64,000 nucleotides of DNA, from contig NZ_HG322950.1 in the NCBI RefSeq assembly GCF_000689415.1, positions 1,302,001-1,366,000 of the forward strand, in the 5' to 3' direction. Positions 33,906-42,947 of this stretch are shown here, in pieces. The notes under the pieces are model-generated. The model made no database searches. It was not told where the DNA came from and was given only the letters and a program-made list of their open reading frames with translations. Origin of the DNA: Pseudomonas knackmussii B13 (GTDB lineage Bacteria; Pseudomonadota; Gammaproteobacteria; Pseudomonadales; Pseudomonadaceae). Both the position numbers and the translations under genes were made by a program. Position 1 is the first letter of the stretch. Each line of letters opens with the position of its first letter.

Positions 33906-34855
33906 AGCGCTTCCTGCGGGCATCCAGCCTGCTCTTCAATCAGCCGCTGCTGGTGACGCCGGACATGCTCGACTTGGGCGTGCGCTGGGCCAACCAGGCA
34001 ATGAACCTCAACATCCTCAACATTGGTAGCGCTCCGGCGCCGCACATGATGGAGGATGACGACTACGACCACGGTGCCCGCCTGGAGCGAATGCAGGAGC
34101 AGCGCCGCGCCGCCATCGCTAAGACCGGCGTCGAGGTGCTGCCGGTCCATGGCGTGCTCGTCAGCCGCGGCAGCCACATCAACGCCTGCGAGACGATGAC
34201 CAGCTATGAAGGGCTGCGCAGCCAGCTGCAGCAGGCCGTCGCTGACCCGATGGTTGAGCACATCGTGCTCGACATCGACAGCCCGGGTGGATCTGCCGTC
34301 GGTGCCTTCGAGTTGGCCGCCGACATTCGTGCCATGGCGCAGCAGAAGCCGATCACCGGCCTGGTCAACTACATGGCCTACTCCGGCGGCTACCTGATGG
34401 GCGCTGCCTGCAGCGAGCTGGTTGTGAGCCAGACCAGCGGCATCGGCTCCGTTGGCGTGATCGCCAGCCACATGGACCGCTCCAAGCTGGAGGAAAACAT
34501 GGGGGTGAAGGTCACCACCGTGTTTGCCGGCGCCCACAAGAACGACCTGAGCCCGCACGAGCCGCTGAGCGACCAGTCGCTCCAGGTTCTGCAGGACATC
34601 GTCCAGGAGAGCTACCAGATGTTCGTCAGCGCCGTGGCCGAGTATCGAGGCCTCTCGCCGGAGCAGGTGATCGCCACTGAGGCCGGTCTGTATCGCGGTC
34701 AGGCGGGTATTGCTGCTGGCCTGGCCGACCGCCTGGAGAGCCCGCAGGCGGCCGTCGACAACCTCTCTCGCGCAGTGGCCCTCAGCCGCTCGCAACGTCA
34801 GCCAGGTCGCGTCAGCGTGCGAGCTGCGGCCATGGCGATTCAATCCCGACTCTGA
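33902..34855 (+). CDS. Head maturation protease (S49/SppA-like)
   Basis: Serine protease that processes the capsid during maturation. The 317 residues contain VHGVLVSRG, LDIDSPGGSAVGAFELA and the catalytic-Ser region MAYSGGYLMGAACSEL, then SGIGSVGVIASHMD, the usual S49 sequence with a Ser-Lys dyad. The start overlaps the portal stop (ATGA). A longer upstream frame is only the shadow of the portal gene. A terminator follows. Confidence 0.93.
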   Translation: MKRFLRASSLLFNQPLLVTPDMLDLGVRWANQAMNLNILNIGSAPAPHMMEDDDYDHGARLERMQEQRRAAIAKTGVEVLPVHGVLVSRGSHINACETMTSYEGLRSQLQQAVADPMVEHIVLDIDSPGGSAVGAFELAADIRAMAQQKPITGLVNYMAYSGGYLMGAACSELVVSQTSGIGSVGVIASHMDRSKLEENMGVKVTTVFAGAHKNDLSPHEPLSDQSLQVLQDIVQESYQMFVSAVAEYRGLSPEQVIATEAGLYRGQAGIAAGLADRLESPQAAVDNLSRAVALSRSQRQPGRVSVRAAAMAIQSRL

Positions 34856-34876
34856 CCGCGTTCGCGGCAGTCAACC

Positions 34877-34901
34877 AGCCCGCCTAGTGCGGGCTTTTTT
34901 A
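34877..34901 (+). terminator. Terminator directly before the capsid gene
   Basis: AGCCCGC (34877-34883) and GCGGGCT (34889-34895) form the stem, followed by six T, then ATGCCCAGGAGG and the capsid start at 34917. The same terminator-plus-ribosome-site block recurs before the tail-completion gene (38374) and the endolysin gene (47776). Confidence 0.8.
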
Positions 34902-34916
34902 TGCCCAGGAGGCACT

Positions 34917-36239
34917 ATGTCCCTTGTTCTTCAAATGCGTCGCGAACGCGCCGAGCTGAACGACCAACTGCAGGCGCTGGCCAAGATCGAGGCCGACGGC
35001 GGCTCCCTGACCGCCGAGCAGATGACCCAGTTCGGCCAGCTGGAAAGCCAGATCACCGCGCTGACCGACAAGATCAGCCGCGCCGAGATTGCCGAGCGCG
35101 CGGCTGCCGCGTCGGCAGTGCCGGTCGACGAAAGCGCCCGCGGCATCACCGGCCCGCCGGAGAGCCGTGTGGAAGGTCCCTACGGCCAGCCTGCCAAGGG
35201 CGCCAAGATGGCGCAGATGGTGCGCCTGTTGGCCGCCGCGCAAGGCAATCAGCAGGCCGCCGCACAGATGGCCAAGGACGGCGGCTTCGGCACTGACGTG
35301 CAGATGGCACTGTCTGTGGTCACTCCTGGTGCTGGTGGCGTGCTGGTGCCGACCAACTTCTCGAGCGAGGTGATCGAGGCCCTGCGACCGGCGTCGGTTG
35401 TTCGCCGCATGGGTACGAAAAGCCTGCCGCTGAACAACGGCAACCTGACCCAGCCGCGTATCACCGGCAACACCGTGGTGACCTACATCGGTAGCGATGA
35501 CGACATCGCGCTGACCGGCATGACCTTCGCCGACACCAAGCTGGCGGCGAAGAAAGCGGCAGCCCTGGTGCCGGTCTCCAACGACTTGCTGCGCATGGCC
35601 GGCGTGAACCCGCGAGTTGATCAGCTGGTTGCCGACGATGTCACTGTCAGCATGGGCCTCTCCCAGGATCTGCACTTCATCCGCTCCGATGGCGGCTCGG
35701 GACTGCTGCCCAAGGGCATGCGCTACTGGGCGCTGCCGCAGAACCTGCGGCCTGCTCCGACCGCAACCGGTATCACCCTGGAGCAGATCGACCTGTTCCT
35801 GGGCGGCATGATGCTCCGCGTCGAGACGGCCAACGTCGACATGAAGCAGTGCGGCTGGCTGATGCCGCCGCGCGTAATCCGCTGGCTGCAGAGCCTGCGC
35901 GATGGCAACGGCAACAAGGCTTACCCGGAGATCGAGATCGGCAAGCTCAAGGGCTACCCGTTCGGCCTGAGCAACCAGATCCCGACCAACCTCGGCGCCG
36001 ATGGCGACGAGACCGAGATCTACTTCGTCAACTTCGCCGACATGATGATCGGCGAGGACATGGATCTGGTCATCGATCTCAGCAAGGAAGCCTCCTACAA
36101 GGACGGCTCGGGCAACATCGTGAGTGCCTTCCAGCGCGATCAGACCTTGATCCGCGTCATCGCCAAGCACGACTTCGGGCCGCGCCACGTTGAGTCCATC
36201 GTGGTGGCCACCGGCGTCGACTGGGGCGCTGGCATGTGA
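34917..36239 (+). CDS. Major capsid protein (HK97 fold)
   Basis: Shell protein of 440 residues. The first 110 residues are a helical, charged delta domain (RRERAELNDQLQALAKIEAD), which the head protease normally removes; the rest has HK97-fold landmarks such as GGVLVPTNFSSEVIEALRP near 142, RRMGTKSLPL, and a C-terminal VIAKHDFGPRHVESIV. The strong AGGAGG site and upstream terminator indicate separately tuned expression. Confidence 0.95.
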   Translation: MSLVLQMRRERAELNDQLQALAKIEADGGSLTAEQMTQFGQLESQITALTDKISRAEIAERAAAASAVPVDESARGITGPPESRVEGPYGQPAKGAKMAQMVRLLAAAQGNQQAAAQMAKDGGFGTDVQMALSVVTPGAGGVLVPTNFSSEVIEALRPASVVRRMGTKSLPLNNGNLTQPRITGNTVVTYIGSDDDIALTGMTFADTKLAAKKAAALVPVSNDLLRMAGVNPRVDQLVADDVTVSMGLSQDLHFIRSDGGSGLLPKGMRYWALPQNLRPAPTATGITLEQIDLFLGGMMLRVETANVDMKQCGWLMPPRVIRWLQSLRDGNGNKAYPEIEIGKLKGYPFGLSNQIPTNLGADGDETEIYFVNFADMMIGEDMDLVIDLSKEASYKDGSGNIVSAFQRDQTLIRVIAKHDFGPRHVESIVVATGVDWGAGM

Positions 36240-36296
36240 CCTGGTGCCCCGCCTTCCCGGCGGGGCTTCCTCTGATCAACTTCGACAGGTGATGCG

Positions 36297-36638
36297 ATGA
36301 GCAGCAACGTATCCGTGCGCTTCCTCAAGGCGTGGCGCAGCTATTTCAAAGACGACACGGCCGGTTTCTCTCAGGCCGTGGCCGATGAGCTGGTGGCCGG
36401 CGGGGTCGCTGAGTACACCGATAGCGCAGGCTCGACTGCCGCCCCGGCGGCCAAGAGCCAGCGACGTGGAAAGTCTGGCTCTAAACCTGCTGCCACTGGC
36501 GGCGCGTCTGCCCCAACCCCGCCCCCTGAGGGCCAGGAACCTCCGCCGGAGACTGACGGTGGCGAGGGCGGCGAGGGTGAGGGCGGCGGCGGTGGAGGCA
36601 CCGATACCGACGACGGCGCCGACGACGAGAAGCCCTGA
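36297..36638 (+). CDS. Small head-associated protein with Gly/Glu-rich tail
   Basis: A 113-residue protein: the first 45 residues are globular (SVRFLKAWRSYFKDDTAGFS), the rest a low-complexity, Pro-rich then Gly/Glu/Asp-rich acidic tail with a run of glycines. Its place right after the capsid gene matches small head or head-fibre proteins of other phages. The disordered acidic tail could be surface-exposed or chaperone-like. No family recognised. Confidence 0.7.
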   Translation: MSSNVSVRFLKAWRSYFKDDTAGFSQAVADELVAGGVAEYTDSAGSTAAPAAKSQRRGKSGSKPAATGGASAPTPPPEGQEPPPETDGGEGGEGEGGGGGGTDTDDGADDEKP

Positions 36639-36640
36639 CC

Positions 36641-37192
36641 ATGGCCCGGCGTATCGCTTATAGCGGCGATGCGCCGATCACCCTGGCGGATGTGGCGAGG
36701 CAGTGTCGGGTCGAGGTCGATGACCTGGAGCCTGAGCTGATCAATCTCGTCATCATCCCCGGCGTGATCGCGCAGGCCGAGGGCAAGACCGGCGCCGCAG
36801 TGCGCCCGGCGGAATACGTCGAGGACTGGCCCGAGCACTACCCCTCCGGGCATGCCTTGGACGTGGGGCAGGCGACGGAGATTATCGCCATCCAGCGCGT
36901 CGGCGTCGACGGGGTGACCGTAGACCTCGACGTGCCGCACTACCTGGAGCAGGGTCAGCGGGAGAGCTGGCTGCGCTTCCCGAATGGTCGTCCTCCTGGT
37001 GTCCTGCGGGTGCGCTATAAGGCCGGCATGGATTCCGACGCCTATCCAGGAGTGCGGATGTGGCTGCTGATGAGCGCGGCAACGGCCTACGAGTTCCGCG
37101 AGACGCTGGTAATGGGGACGATTCTGGCGGAGTTGCCGTCGTCGTTCCTCGACACCCTGCTGACCGAAATCGAGGTCCCGGCGAGGTTCTGA
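36641..37192 (+). CDS. Head-tail connector protein (gp6-like)
   Basis: A 183-residue helical protein starting MARRIAYSGDAPITLADVAR. It shows the LEPELINLVIIPGVIAQAEG segment and a middle beta region (VTVDLDVPHYLEQ), the layout of phage head-tail connectors of the HK97 gp6/phiE125 gp8 family that bind below the portal. It lies two bases after the previous gene and one base before the next. Confidence 0.85.
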   Translation: MARRIAYSGDAPITLADVARQCRVEVDDLEPELINLVIIPGVIAQAEGKTGAAVRPAEYVEDWPEHYPSGHALDVGQATEIIAIQRVGVDGVTVDLDVPHYLEQGQRESWLRFPNGRPPGVLRVRYKAGMDSDAYPGVRMWLLMSAATAYEFRETLVMGTILAELPSSFLDTLLTEIEVPARF

Positions 37193-37193
37193 T

Positions 37194-37745
37194 ATGCGTG
37201 CTGGTGAGCTGAGGTATCGGGCGTCGGTGCTGGAGTTGACGCCGGAGATTCGCCCCTTGGATCTGGGGCGCCGCTGGATTGGCATCCGTGGGCGCGAAGC
37301 TGGGGATGTCCAGGCAGCGACGGGATTGCGTGCCCGAGCGATGGTGGAGGTGCGGGCACGGTTCACCTCTGCCTTGCGCCCGGGACGCTACCTTTGCCAT
37401 GGCAAGCGGCTGCTGGTGATCACCAGCGTGCGTGACTTCCGTGGTGATCAGGCGGAGCTGATTCTGAGCTGCGAGGAGTTGGTCGGTGAGCCGGCCGAGT
37501 TCCGGCCGGCTGATGGCCCTCCGGTTCCGTGCCGGGTGTTCATCACCCACAGCGCTCCGGTGTTCGATGACGAGCAGCGGGTGACTGACTACCGGACGCT
37601 GGCTGAGCTGGCCTTGATCGAGGTCGGGCGCTGCCAGGTCGACGACCAACTGCAGGTCGCCGGGCAGCTCTACAACATGATCGACTACGCCGGCAGCAGC
37701 GACGATGGCGTGGTGCGTGGCATGTACCTGGAGGCCGTGACGTGA
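37194..37745 (+). CDS. Head closure / head-tail joining protein
   Basis: A 183-residue protein. The first 100 residues match head-closure proteins (MRAGELRYRASVLEL, then RWIGIRGREAGDVQAATGLR and LLVITSVRDFRG), the SPP1 gp16 type. The second half (from PVPCRVFITHSAPVFDD) is an additional domain not present in minimal family members. It shares a GTGA junction with the following gene. Confidence 0.82.
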   Translation: MRAGELRYRASVLELTPEIRPLDLGRRWIGIRGREAGDVQAATGLRARAMVEVRARFTSALRPGRYLCHGKRLLVITSVRDFRGDQAELILSCEELVGEPAEFRPADGPPVPCRVFITHSAPVFDDEQRVTDYRTLAELALIEVGRCQVDDQLQVAGQLYNMIDYAGSSDDGVVRGMYLEAVT

Positions 37746-38356
37746 GGATGCGGGTATCGATGGCCGGCGTGGAACTGGCTCGTGCACAACTGGCCGAGAT
37801 CGGCCGCGAGGTCGAGCCGGATCTGCGCCTGGCGCTGAACACGACGGTCCGGCGGGGGCGGAAGGAGCTGTACGTGCCTGCGCTGCTGCGCTTCTTCCCG
37901 TCCCGGCGCTTCCTCAATCGATCCATGGTGATCAAGCTGGCGGGGACGCGCCGCCTCAACGCGCGGATCATCCCGTCGAGCTCCGGGGTTCCGGTGAAGG
38001 ATCGCAAGGGCTGGAGCTTCGGCGGTGGCCGTTCAGGGATACCGACCCGCAAGCAGATCTTCGTTCCCGACATTAACGGGACGAAGCTGGCTGCGGGCTT
38101 CGTCAACCCGCGCGGGGCGAAGCAAGCGCCCCTGGCGACGCACAGCAGCAAGGCGCGAGTGTTGAAGAAGCCTCCGCGCACTCCCGGCAGCCACTACCGC
38201 TACTCGTGGGGCGGGAAGCCTTACGACGCGCTGGGGCCGTCGGTCGCCTACTACTTCAAGCGCATCACCACCGCGCAGGCAGTCAGGGTAGTCAATGCCA
38301 TGGCGCAGCAGGAGTTCGTGCGCAGGGTGCGCGCCCGATTGGCCAAGGCCGGCTGA
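37742..38356 (+). CDS. Minor tail protein Z / HK97 gp10-like tail completion protein
   Basis: A basic 204-residue protein: RGRKELYVPALLRFFPSRRF and a C-terminal YYFKRITTAQAVRVVNAMAQ fit the gpZ-type tail-joining family. The start is a GTG overlapping the previous stop (GTGA); the ATG two codons later is an alternative. Its place between head-closure and tail-terminator genes fits a role in finishing the tail. Confidence 0.78.
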   Translation: MRMRVSMAGVELARAQLAEIGREVEPDLRLALNTTVRRGRKELYVPALLRFFPSRRFLNRSMVIKLAGTRRLNARIIPSSSGVPVKDRKGWSFGGGRSGIPTRKQIFVPDINGTKLAAGFVNPRGAKQAPLATHSSKARVLKKPPRTPGSHYRYSWGGKPYDALGPSVAYYFKRITTAQAVRVVNAMAQQEFVRRVRARLAKAG

Positions 38357-38373
38357 TGCAGCAACTCGCCACC

Positions 38374-38399
38374 CTCAGCCCGCTTCGGCGGGCTTTTTC
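38374..38399 (+). terminator. Terminator directly before the tail-terminator gene
   Basis: AGCCCGC (near 38378) and GCGGGCT close a hairpin with a TTCG loop, followed by five T, then CATGCCCGGAGGAAAC and the start at 38415. It is the second copy of the terminator-plus-ribosome-site block seen before the capsid gene. Confidence 0.75.
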
Positions 38400-38414
38400 A
38401 TGCCCGGAGGAAAC

Positions 38415-38849
38415 ATGCCGAAAGCCACGCAGCTGACGGTTGCGCTCAAGGCCTGCCTGGAGGGCATCAAGCCTTCGGCCGGCTACGTGACTGAGGTCAG
38501 GCAGGTCTACGGCCTGCTGGAGACGCCGAAGGACAAGGCGCCCACCCCCTACATCAAGCTGCGCGTGGCAGATGACCGGCGAACCTCGACGGCCGGTATT
38601 CAGGCCACGCGCGTGCGGACCTACCTGATCGAGGCCTTCTTCGCCAAGTCCGCGGCAGAGGCAGAGTTGGACGCCGTTGGGCCCGACATCTTGCGGGCGC
38701 TTGGGTTCGGCCTTCACCCGCACGAGCGTGCGTTGCCCGGCCTGATCGATCAGGAAGACGAGATCCAGATAGACCCCTGCGAGGCCGGCGCGGTGCTTCA
38801 CCGCGTCACGGTGACGGTCGGGGTCACCTACGTCGAAAGCTACCAGTAA
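38415..38849 (+). CDS. Tail terminator / minor tail U-like protein
   Basis: A 144-residue protein starting MPKATQLTVALKACLEGIKP, with TPYIKLRVADDRRTS and a C-terminal beta segment VLHRVTVTVGVTYVESYQ. The size and place just before the tail tube fit the protein that caps tail polymerisation. The start is fixed by GGAGG eight bases upstream; longer reading frames overlap the previous gene. Confidence 0.75.
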   Translation: MPKATQLTVALKACLEGIKPSAGYVTEVRQVYGLLETPKDKAPTPYIKLRVADDRRTSTAGIQATRVRTYLIEAFFAKSAAEAELDAVGPDILRALGFGLHPHERALPGLIDQEDEIQIDPCEAGAVLHRVTVTVGVTYVESYQ

Positions 38850-38877
38850 CCCCGGCGCCGCCGGCCAGGAGAAAGCA

Positions 38878-39666
38878 ATGTCCCAGACCCCCTACACCCA
38901 GCTGTTCCGTGGGCCGACCAGTATCTGCCCGTACCCCAGCTGGAACTTCGAGCAGATCTTCCGCCTGCAGAACATCGTCGGCGAGCCGGAAACCAGCGAG
39001 GTAACGGTGCCCGACCCGACCCGCCCGGGCCTCCCCGAGCTGGACGGTGTGACCTCCTTCAAGGCCGTCAACCTCACTGGCGAGGCGGTCGATTTTTCGC
39101 CCGCCGCGGCGGCGATCTGCCTCTATGGCTCCATCGAGCGCACGCCTTTCGGCACCAAGACGGGCGAGGACTGCGTTGCCTATATCGGCAAGACCATCCG
39201 CTTGGCCAAAATTCCGTTGAGCATCACCAAGGTGACCAACGCCGATGGCGATACGGAGTACGCCAAGAACAAGGACTACGCAGTAACCCCGGGCGGCATC
39301 AAGGTTCTGGTCGGCGGTGATCTCGCCGCCGATATCGCCGCGACCACGGCAGCCACTGGTGTGGAGAAGAGTCTGCCGATCAAGGTCGACTACGCCTTCC
39401 CGACGGTGGACCTGATTAAACCCTTCACTGCGGGCCGCAAGTATTACCGCGTGATGTGCGAGCAGATCAACGAAGGTGGCGGCAACGAACGTCGCCGGGT
39501 GACTGGCTTCTATGCGCGGATCAGCCTCAACGGCGGCATGCCGCTGCTGAGTGGCGACGAGTTCGCCACCATCCCCGTCCAGATCCACCTGCTGCCGGAC
39601 CCGGAGATCATCGAGCCGGGTGAGGCTTCCATGTGGACCATCGAGCACCAGGTGATCGACGCATGA
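38878..39666 (+). CDS. Major tail tube protein
   Basis: A 262-residue beta-rich protein starting MSQTPYTQLFRGPTSICPYP. It follows the tail terminator and precedes the frameshifted chaperones and tape measure, the standard position of the tube subunit. Features such as YAVTPGGIKVLVGGDLAADI and KYYRVMCEQINEGGGNERRR support a structural protein. Sequence identity to named families is not obvious to me, so the call leans on context. Confidence 0.82.
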   Translation: MSQTPYTQLFRGPTSICPYPSWNFEQIFRLQNIVGEPETSEVTVPDPTRPGLPELDGVTSFKAVNLTGEAVDFSPAAAAICLYGSIERTPFGTKTGEDCVAYIGKTIRLAKIPLSITKVTNADGDTEYAKNKDYAVTPGGIKVLVGGDLAADIAATTAATGVEKSLPIKVDYAFPTVDLIKPFTAGRKYYRVMCEQINEGGGNERRRVTGFYARISLNGGMPLLSGDEFATIPVQIHLLPDPEIIEPGEASMWTIEHQVIDA

Positions 39667-40028
39667 GCGACCTGAGCATTCTCTTCCCGAAGGCGGAAGA
39701 AGTGCTCCTGGGGCGCCGCCGGGTGGAAATCCGCCCGGTGGCCTTCGAGCATTTCGCCGAGTTCGGCGCCGCGGCCAAAGGCTTGATCGAGCTGGTCGGC
39801 GCCGGCAGCACCCTGGAGATCGCCACCTACGCCGAGCAGCACGCTGCCGAGCTGGGGAAGGTGGTCGTTCACTGCACCAACCTTTCGCGCTGGCGTGTTC
39901 GCCGGCTGCCGGCCTCCGTCATCGTCCAGCTGGTGGCGCACGTCGTGCGGGCGAACGCGGATTTTTTCGGCCAAGCCCAGGTGGCGACGGCAAAGGCGCT
40001 CCGTGGGCCGTTGTCGCCCAGCGGTTGA
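39663..40028 (+). CDS. Tail assembly chaperone (gpG-like, unshifted product)
   Basis: A 121-residue protein starting MSDLSILFPKAEEVLLGRRR, with AFEHFAEFGAAAKGLIELVG, that sits between tail tube and tape measure. This is the gpG position of lambda-like phages. Codons GAT-TTT-TTC at 39960-39968 form a slippery T-TTT-TTC site; a -1 slip gives the longer product described separately. It overlaps the tube gene by ATGA. Confidence 0.85.
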   Translation: MSDLSILFPKAEEVLLGRRRVEIRPVAFEHFAEFGAAAKGLIELVGAGSTLEIATYAEQHAAELGKVVVHCTNLSRWRVRRLPASVIVQLVAHVVRANADFFGQAQVATAKALRGPLSPSG

Positions 40029-40204
40029 TCGGCGCCGGCCACTGCTGGGCCGATGTGCGCGGCTACACCCTGGCCCAGCTGGAGGCCTTCCGCGAGGCCG
40101 TCGATAGCGAGGCGCGCGAGTCCAGCCGCATGGCGCTGATCATCACGCGGGCGGCGCAGGCGAAAGAAAAAGACTACCGCAAGATCCTGAAGGAGCTGAG
40201 CTGA
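39663..40204 (+). CDS. Tail assembly chaperone, -1 frameshift product (gpGT-like)
   Basis: A -1 slip at T-TTT-TTC (39962-39968) after 102 codons leads into a frame that stays open to TGA at 40202-40204, where it overlaps the tape-measure ATG. The extension of 78 residues contains APWAVVAQRLIGAGHCWADV, TLAQLEAFREAVDSEARESS and a Lys-rich end, with no start codon and ribosome site of its own. Total about 180 residues. Such G/GT pairs bind and fold the tape measure in many long-tailed phages. Confidence 0.75.
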
Positions 40205-42399
40205 TGGCCGGGCGGGTTACCACGCAGCTGATCATCGAGGGCAAGAACACCTCGAATAAGGCCTTCGCTGAGGTCGACAAGAACCTGAGCAAGCTCAACA
40301 GCAAGGTCAGCAAGGTCGGCGAGGCAATTGCCGCCTACCTGTCGTTCGAGGCGTTGCGCTCGTCGGTGTCGGCCATTTCCGAGGCCGCGGACAGCGTCCA
40401 GCTGATGAACGCGCGCCTGCGCCTGGCGACGGGCTCGCAGGAGGAATACAACACCGCCACGGCCGAGCTGGGGCGTATCGCGCTGGCCACGGCCTCGCCG
40501 GTGTCGGCCTTGGTCGAGTTGTACGGCAAGATCAGCCGCCCGCTGAAGCAAGCGGGACGCTCGCAACAAGACATCCTGAAGGTCACCGAGGCGGTGGCCT
40601 TGTCGTTCCGGGTGTCCGGCGCGAGCGCGGAGGAGGCCGAGAACGGCATTCAACAGTTCGCCCAGGCCCTCGGCTCGGGTGTGCTGCGGGGTGATGAGTT
40701 CAACAGCGTCGCCGAACAGGCGCCGCGCCTCATGCAGGCGCTGGCAGATGCTCTCGGGGTGCCGACCACGGCCCTGCGCGGCCTGGCGGAGCAAGGCGCG
40801 TTGACGGCTGAGGTGGTGTCCAAGGCGCTGATCGATCAGGTCGGCAAGCTCAAGGACGAGGCAGCGACGCTGCCCGACACCGTTGGCGCGGCCATGACGC
40901 GCCTACAGGATGCCCTGACCAAGGCCCTTGGCCAGACCGACACCCAGCCGCTGATCGAGTCCATCGACCGGCTGCGGGCGACGCTGTCCGACCCCGAGGT
41001 GTCGAAGAACATCGTCACCCTGGCATCTTCGCTGCTGGAGGTCGCCGCTGCGGCGGCGCGGGCTGGTTCTGAGTTCGTCCAGCTGGCGAAGGAAGCGGGT
41101 TACTTCGCCGCCGAGGCCTCCGGCCAGGTCGACGAGCTGACTCGGCTGGAGAAGCTGCTGGATGGCCTCAAGGCCGCTCGCAATGGCGGCTCCTTCATCG
41201 GTCGCCCGGTGGCCTCGCTGTTCATGAGCAACGACCAGCTCGACGAGTGGATCAAGGAGGTCGAGGACAAGATCACCGCGACCCGGGCGAACATCATGGG
41301 AATTTCCGTGGACGCCCAGCGTGCCGCGGACAAGGCCCTGGAAGACGCCCGGCGCTCCGAGGACGAACAGCGCCAGGCGGCGGCCGAGATCCATGCCGCC
41401 CGCGTTTCGGAGTCCGCTGAGTACCGCTCGCAGGTCAAGTCGATCTACGACGGCCTGGCCAAGGACGCGGCAACGGCAGTCAAGGCGCAGACCAAGGCCG
41501 AGCAGGATGGTGTTACTGCGCTGGCGAAGATCCGGCAGGACCGCCTGGCCATCGAGAAGCGCTACAAGGACGCGCTGGCCGGCTTCAATGGCGTCGGCGA
41601 GGAAGACAGCTTCGGTGCCGCCACAGCGCTCAAGGTGAAGGCGAAGGACGCGCTGCGCAGCGGCGACCTGGAGTCGGCCAAGCAAAACGCCCAGGACGCC
41701 CTGCAGATGCTGCAGGACCTGCAGAAGGCCGGCGCCAATACCTACGGCTTTAGCGGGGTGGCGAAGGAGCTCAAGGACATCGAGCTCGCGGCGAATGATG
41801 CCGAGGCCGGCAAGGTCACCGACGGGCTGGAGAAGTCCCGGCAGAAGGTGGCGGAGATTCAGGCCGCCCTGGACGCCATGAAGAACGTCAACATCACGTT
41901 GAACCTCAGCGACGAGGAAGTGGCGAAGATCACGACGCAGATCCAGGCGCTGGCCCAGGCCTTGGGCAAAGAGCTGTTCATCCCCGTCCAAGTGCAGGCC
42001 CCGGCGGAAATGTCGGCGCCGGCCGTGCCGGATACGCAGGTCACCTGGCCAACCACCAGCGGCTATGCCACCGGAACGCAGAGCGCCGAGCCTGGCGTGC
42101 ACTGGGTGGGCGAAAACGGTCCCGAGCTGTTGGCGTTCAACGGTGGGGAGAAAGTCTTCACCGCGGCCCGTTCCCGGGCCCTGGCCGCGCGGCTAGAAGG
42201 CATGCAACTGCCGAGCCTGGCTACGTCGCCCATGGTCGACGCGTCGTTTGCTGGTGGTGGTGGCGGTGATCGCTCTTTGGGGCACGTCGCAGCGTACTTC
42301 GGCAACGAGCGCTACGACCTCCTGGCCGAAGAAAGCACCTTCAAAAAGCTGCACCGCACGGCGCTCCAGCGGGGCAGCCGCCGGCAGCGCACGTCGTAA
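40204..42399 (+). CDS. Tail tape measure protein
   Basis: Sets tail length and passes into the host envelope during infection. The 731 residues include the conserved tape-measure domain in the first 210 residues (VQLMNARLRLATGSQEEYNT, ALSFRVSGASAEEAENGIQQ, EFNSVAEQAPRLMQALADAL), then long helical coiled-coil stretches (about 370-560) and a C-terminal WVGENGPELLAFNGGEKV segment. The length would correspond to a medium-length siphovirus tail of roughly 110 nm, an estimate from about 1.5 angstrom per residue. Confidence 0.93.
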   Translation: MAGRVTTQLIIEGKNTSNKAFAEVDKNLSKLNSKVSKVGEAIAAYLSFEALRSSVSAISEAADSVQLMNARLRLATGSQEEYNTATAELGRIALATASPVSALVELYGKISRPLKQAGRSQQDILKVTEAVALSFRVSGASAEEAENGIQQFAQALGSGVLRGDEFNSVAEQAPRLMQALADALGVPTTALRGLAEQGALTAEVVSKALIDQVGKLKDEAATLPDTVGAAMTRLQDALTKALGQTDTQPLIESIDRLRATLSDPEVSKNIVTLASSLLEVAAAAARAGSEFVQLAKEAGYFAAEASGQVDELTRLEKLLDGLKAARNGGSFIGRPVASLFMSNDQLDEWIKEVEDKITATRANIMGISVDAQRAADKALEDARRSEDEQRQAAAEIHAARVSESAEYRSQVKSIYDGLAKDAATAVKAQTKAEQDGVTALAKIRQDRLAIEKRYKDALAGFNGVGEEDSFGAATALKVKAKDALRSGDLESAKQNAQDALQMLQDLQKAGANTYGFSGVAKELKDIELAANDAEAGKVTDGLEKSRQKVAEIQAALDAMKNVNITLNLSDEEVAKITTQIQALAQALGKELFIPVQVQAPAEMSAPAVPDTQVTWPTTSGYATGTQSAEPGVHWVGENGPELLAFNGGEKVFTAARSRALAARLEGMQLPSLATSPMVDASFAGGGGGDRSLGHVAAYFGNERYDLLAEESTFKKLHRTALQRGSRRQRTS

Positions 42400-42434
42400 C
42401 GCCTGCCGGCGCTGCCGGCCAATGAGGAGTTCCT

Positions 42435-42947
42435 ATGTACAGGCCGACAGTGATGCTCGGCGGTGTTCCCCTGGTCATCCATGCGGGGCCGCCGACGCAG
42501 CGCTATTCGCCCCTCGGCGGGCCGGAGGTGATCCGGCTCAGTCAGGGCGCTGGCGTCGTTATGACCCACTGGGCAAGGACCGCGATCAGCCTTTCCGGGC
42601 AAGGGCTGATGCCGCTCGGCCTCCAGGGGCTGGACTACCGCAACCCGCTGGAGCTGCGCTGCACGCAGCCGCGCTCGGTGCAAGGTGCCGATCCGGTTCT
42701 GCAGCTCCAGGGGCAGGTCCGTCCGGACTTTCCGCCGTGGGCGGATGCCTTGGTCGATGGCCTCTGGTGGCGGCGGCCGGTCACCCTGATCGGCCAGCAG
42801 GCGACGGTTGAGCCAGCGGATGGGGCATCGCTCTATCGGGTCAGTTGGATGCCGGTTTTCATGGTGTCGAGCAAGGGCCCGGAGGAAAGCATGGATGGGG
42901 AGGCCGGCGGCGCCTACTCGTGGACCCTCGAATGTGAGGAGCTGTAA
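42435..42947 (+). CDS. Tail protein of unknown function
   Basis: A 170-residue protein beginning MYRPTVMLGGVPLVIHAGPP. It is beta-rich with several Trp residues (DGLWWRRPV). It directly follows the tape measure, where lambda has gpM, but I see no gpM motifs. Its stop TAA overlaps the next ATG. Likely a distal tail component, by position. Confidence 0.65.
   Translation: MYRPTVMLGGVPLVIHAGPPTQRYSPLGGPEVIRLSQGAGVVMTHWARTAISLSGQGLMPLGLQGLDYRNPLELRCTQPRSVQGADPVLQLQGQVRPDFPPWADALVDGLWWRRPVTLIGQQATVEPADGASLYRVSWMPVFMVSSKGPEESMDGEAGGAYSWTLECEEL

Noticed and set aside
34899..36188. 429-codon reverse frame opposite the capsid gene
   Set aside because: Shadow; the capsid gene has conserved motifs and a strong ribosome site.
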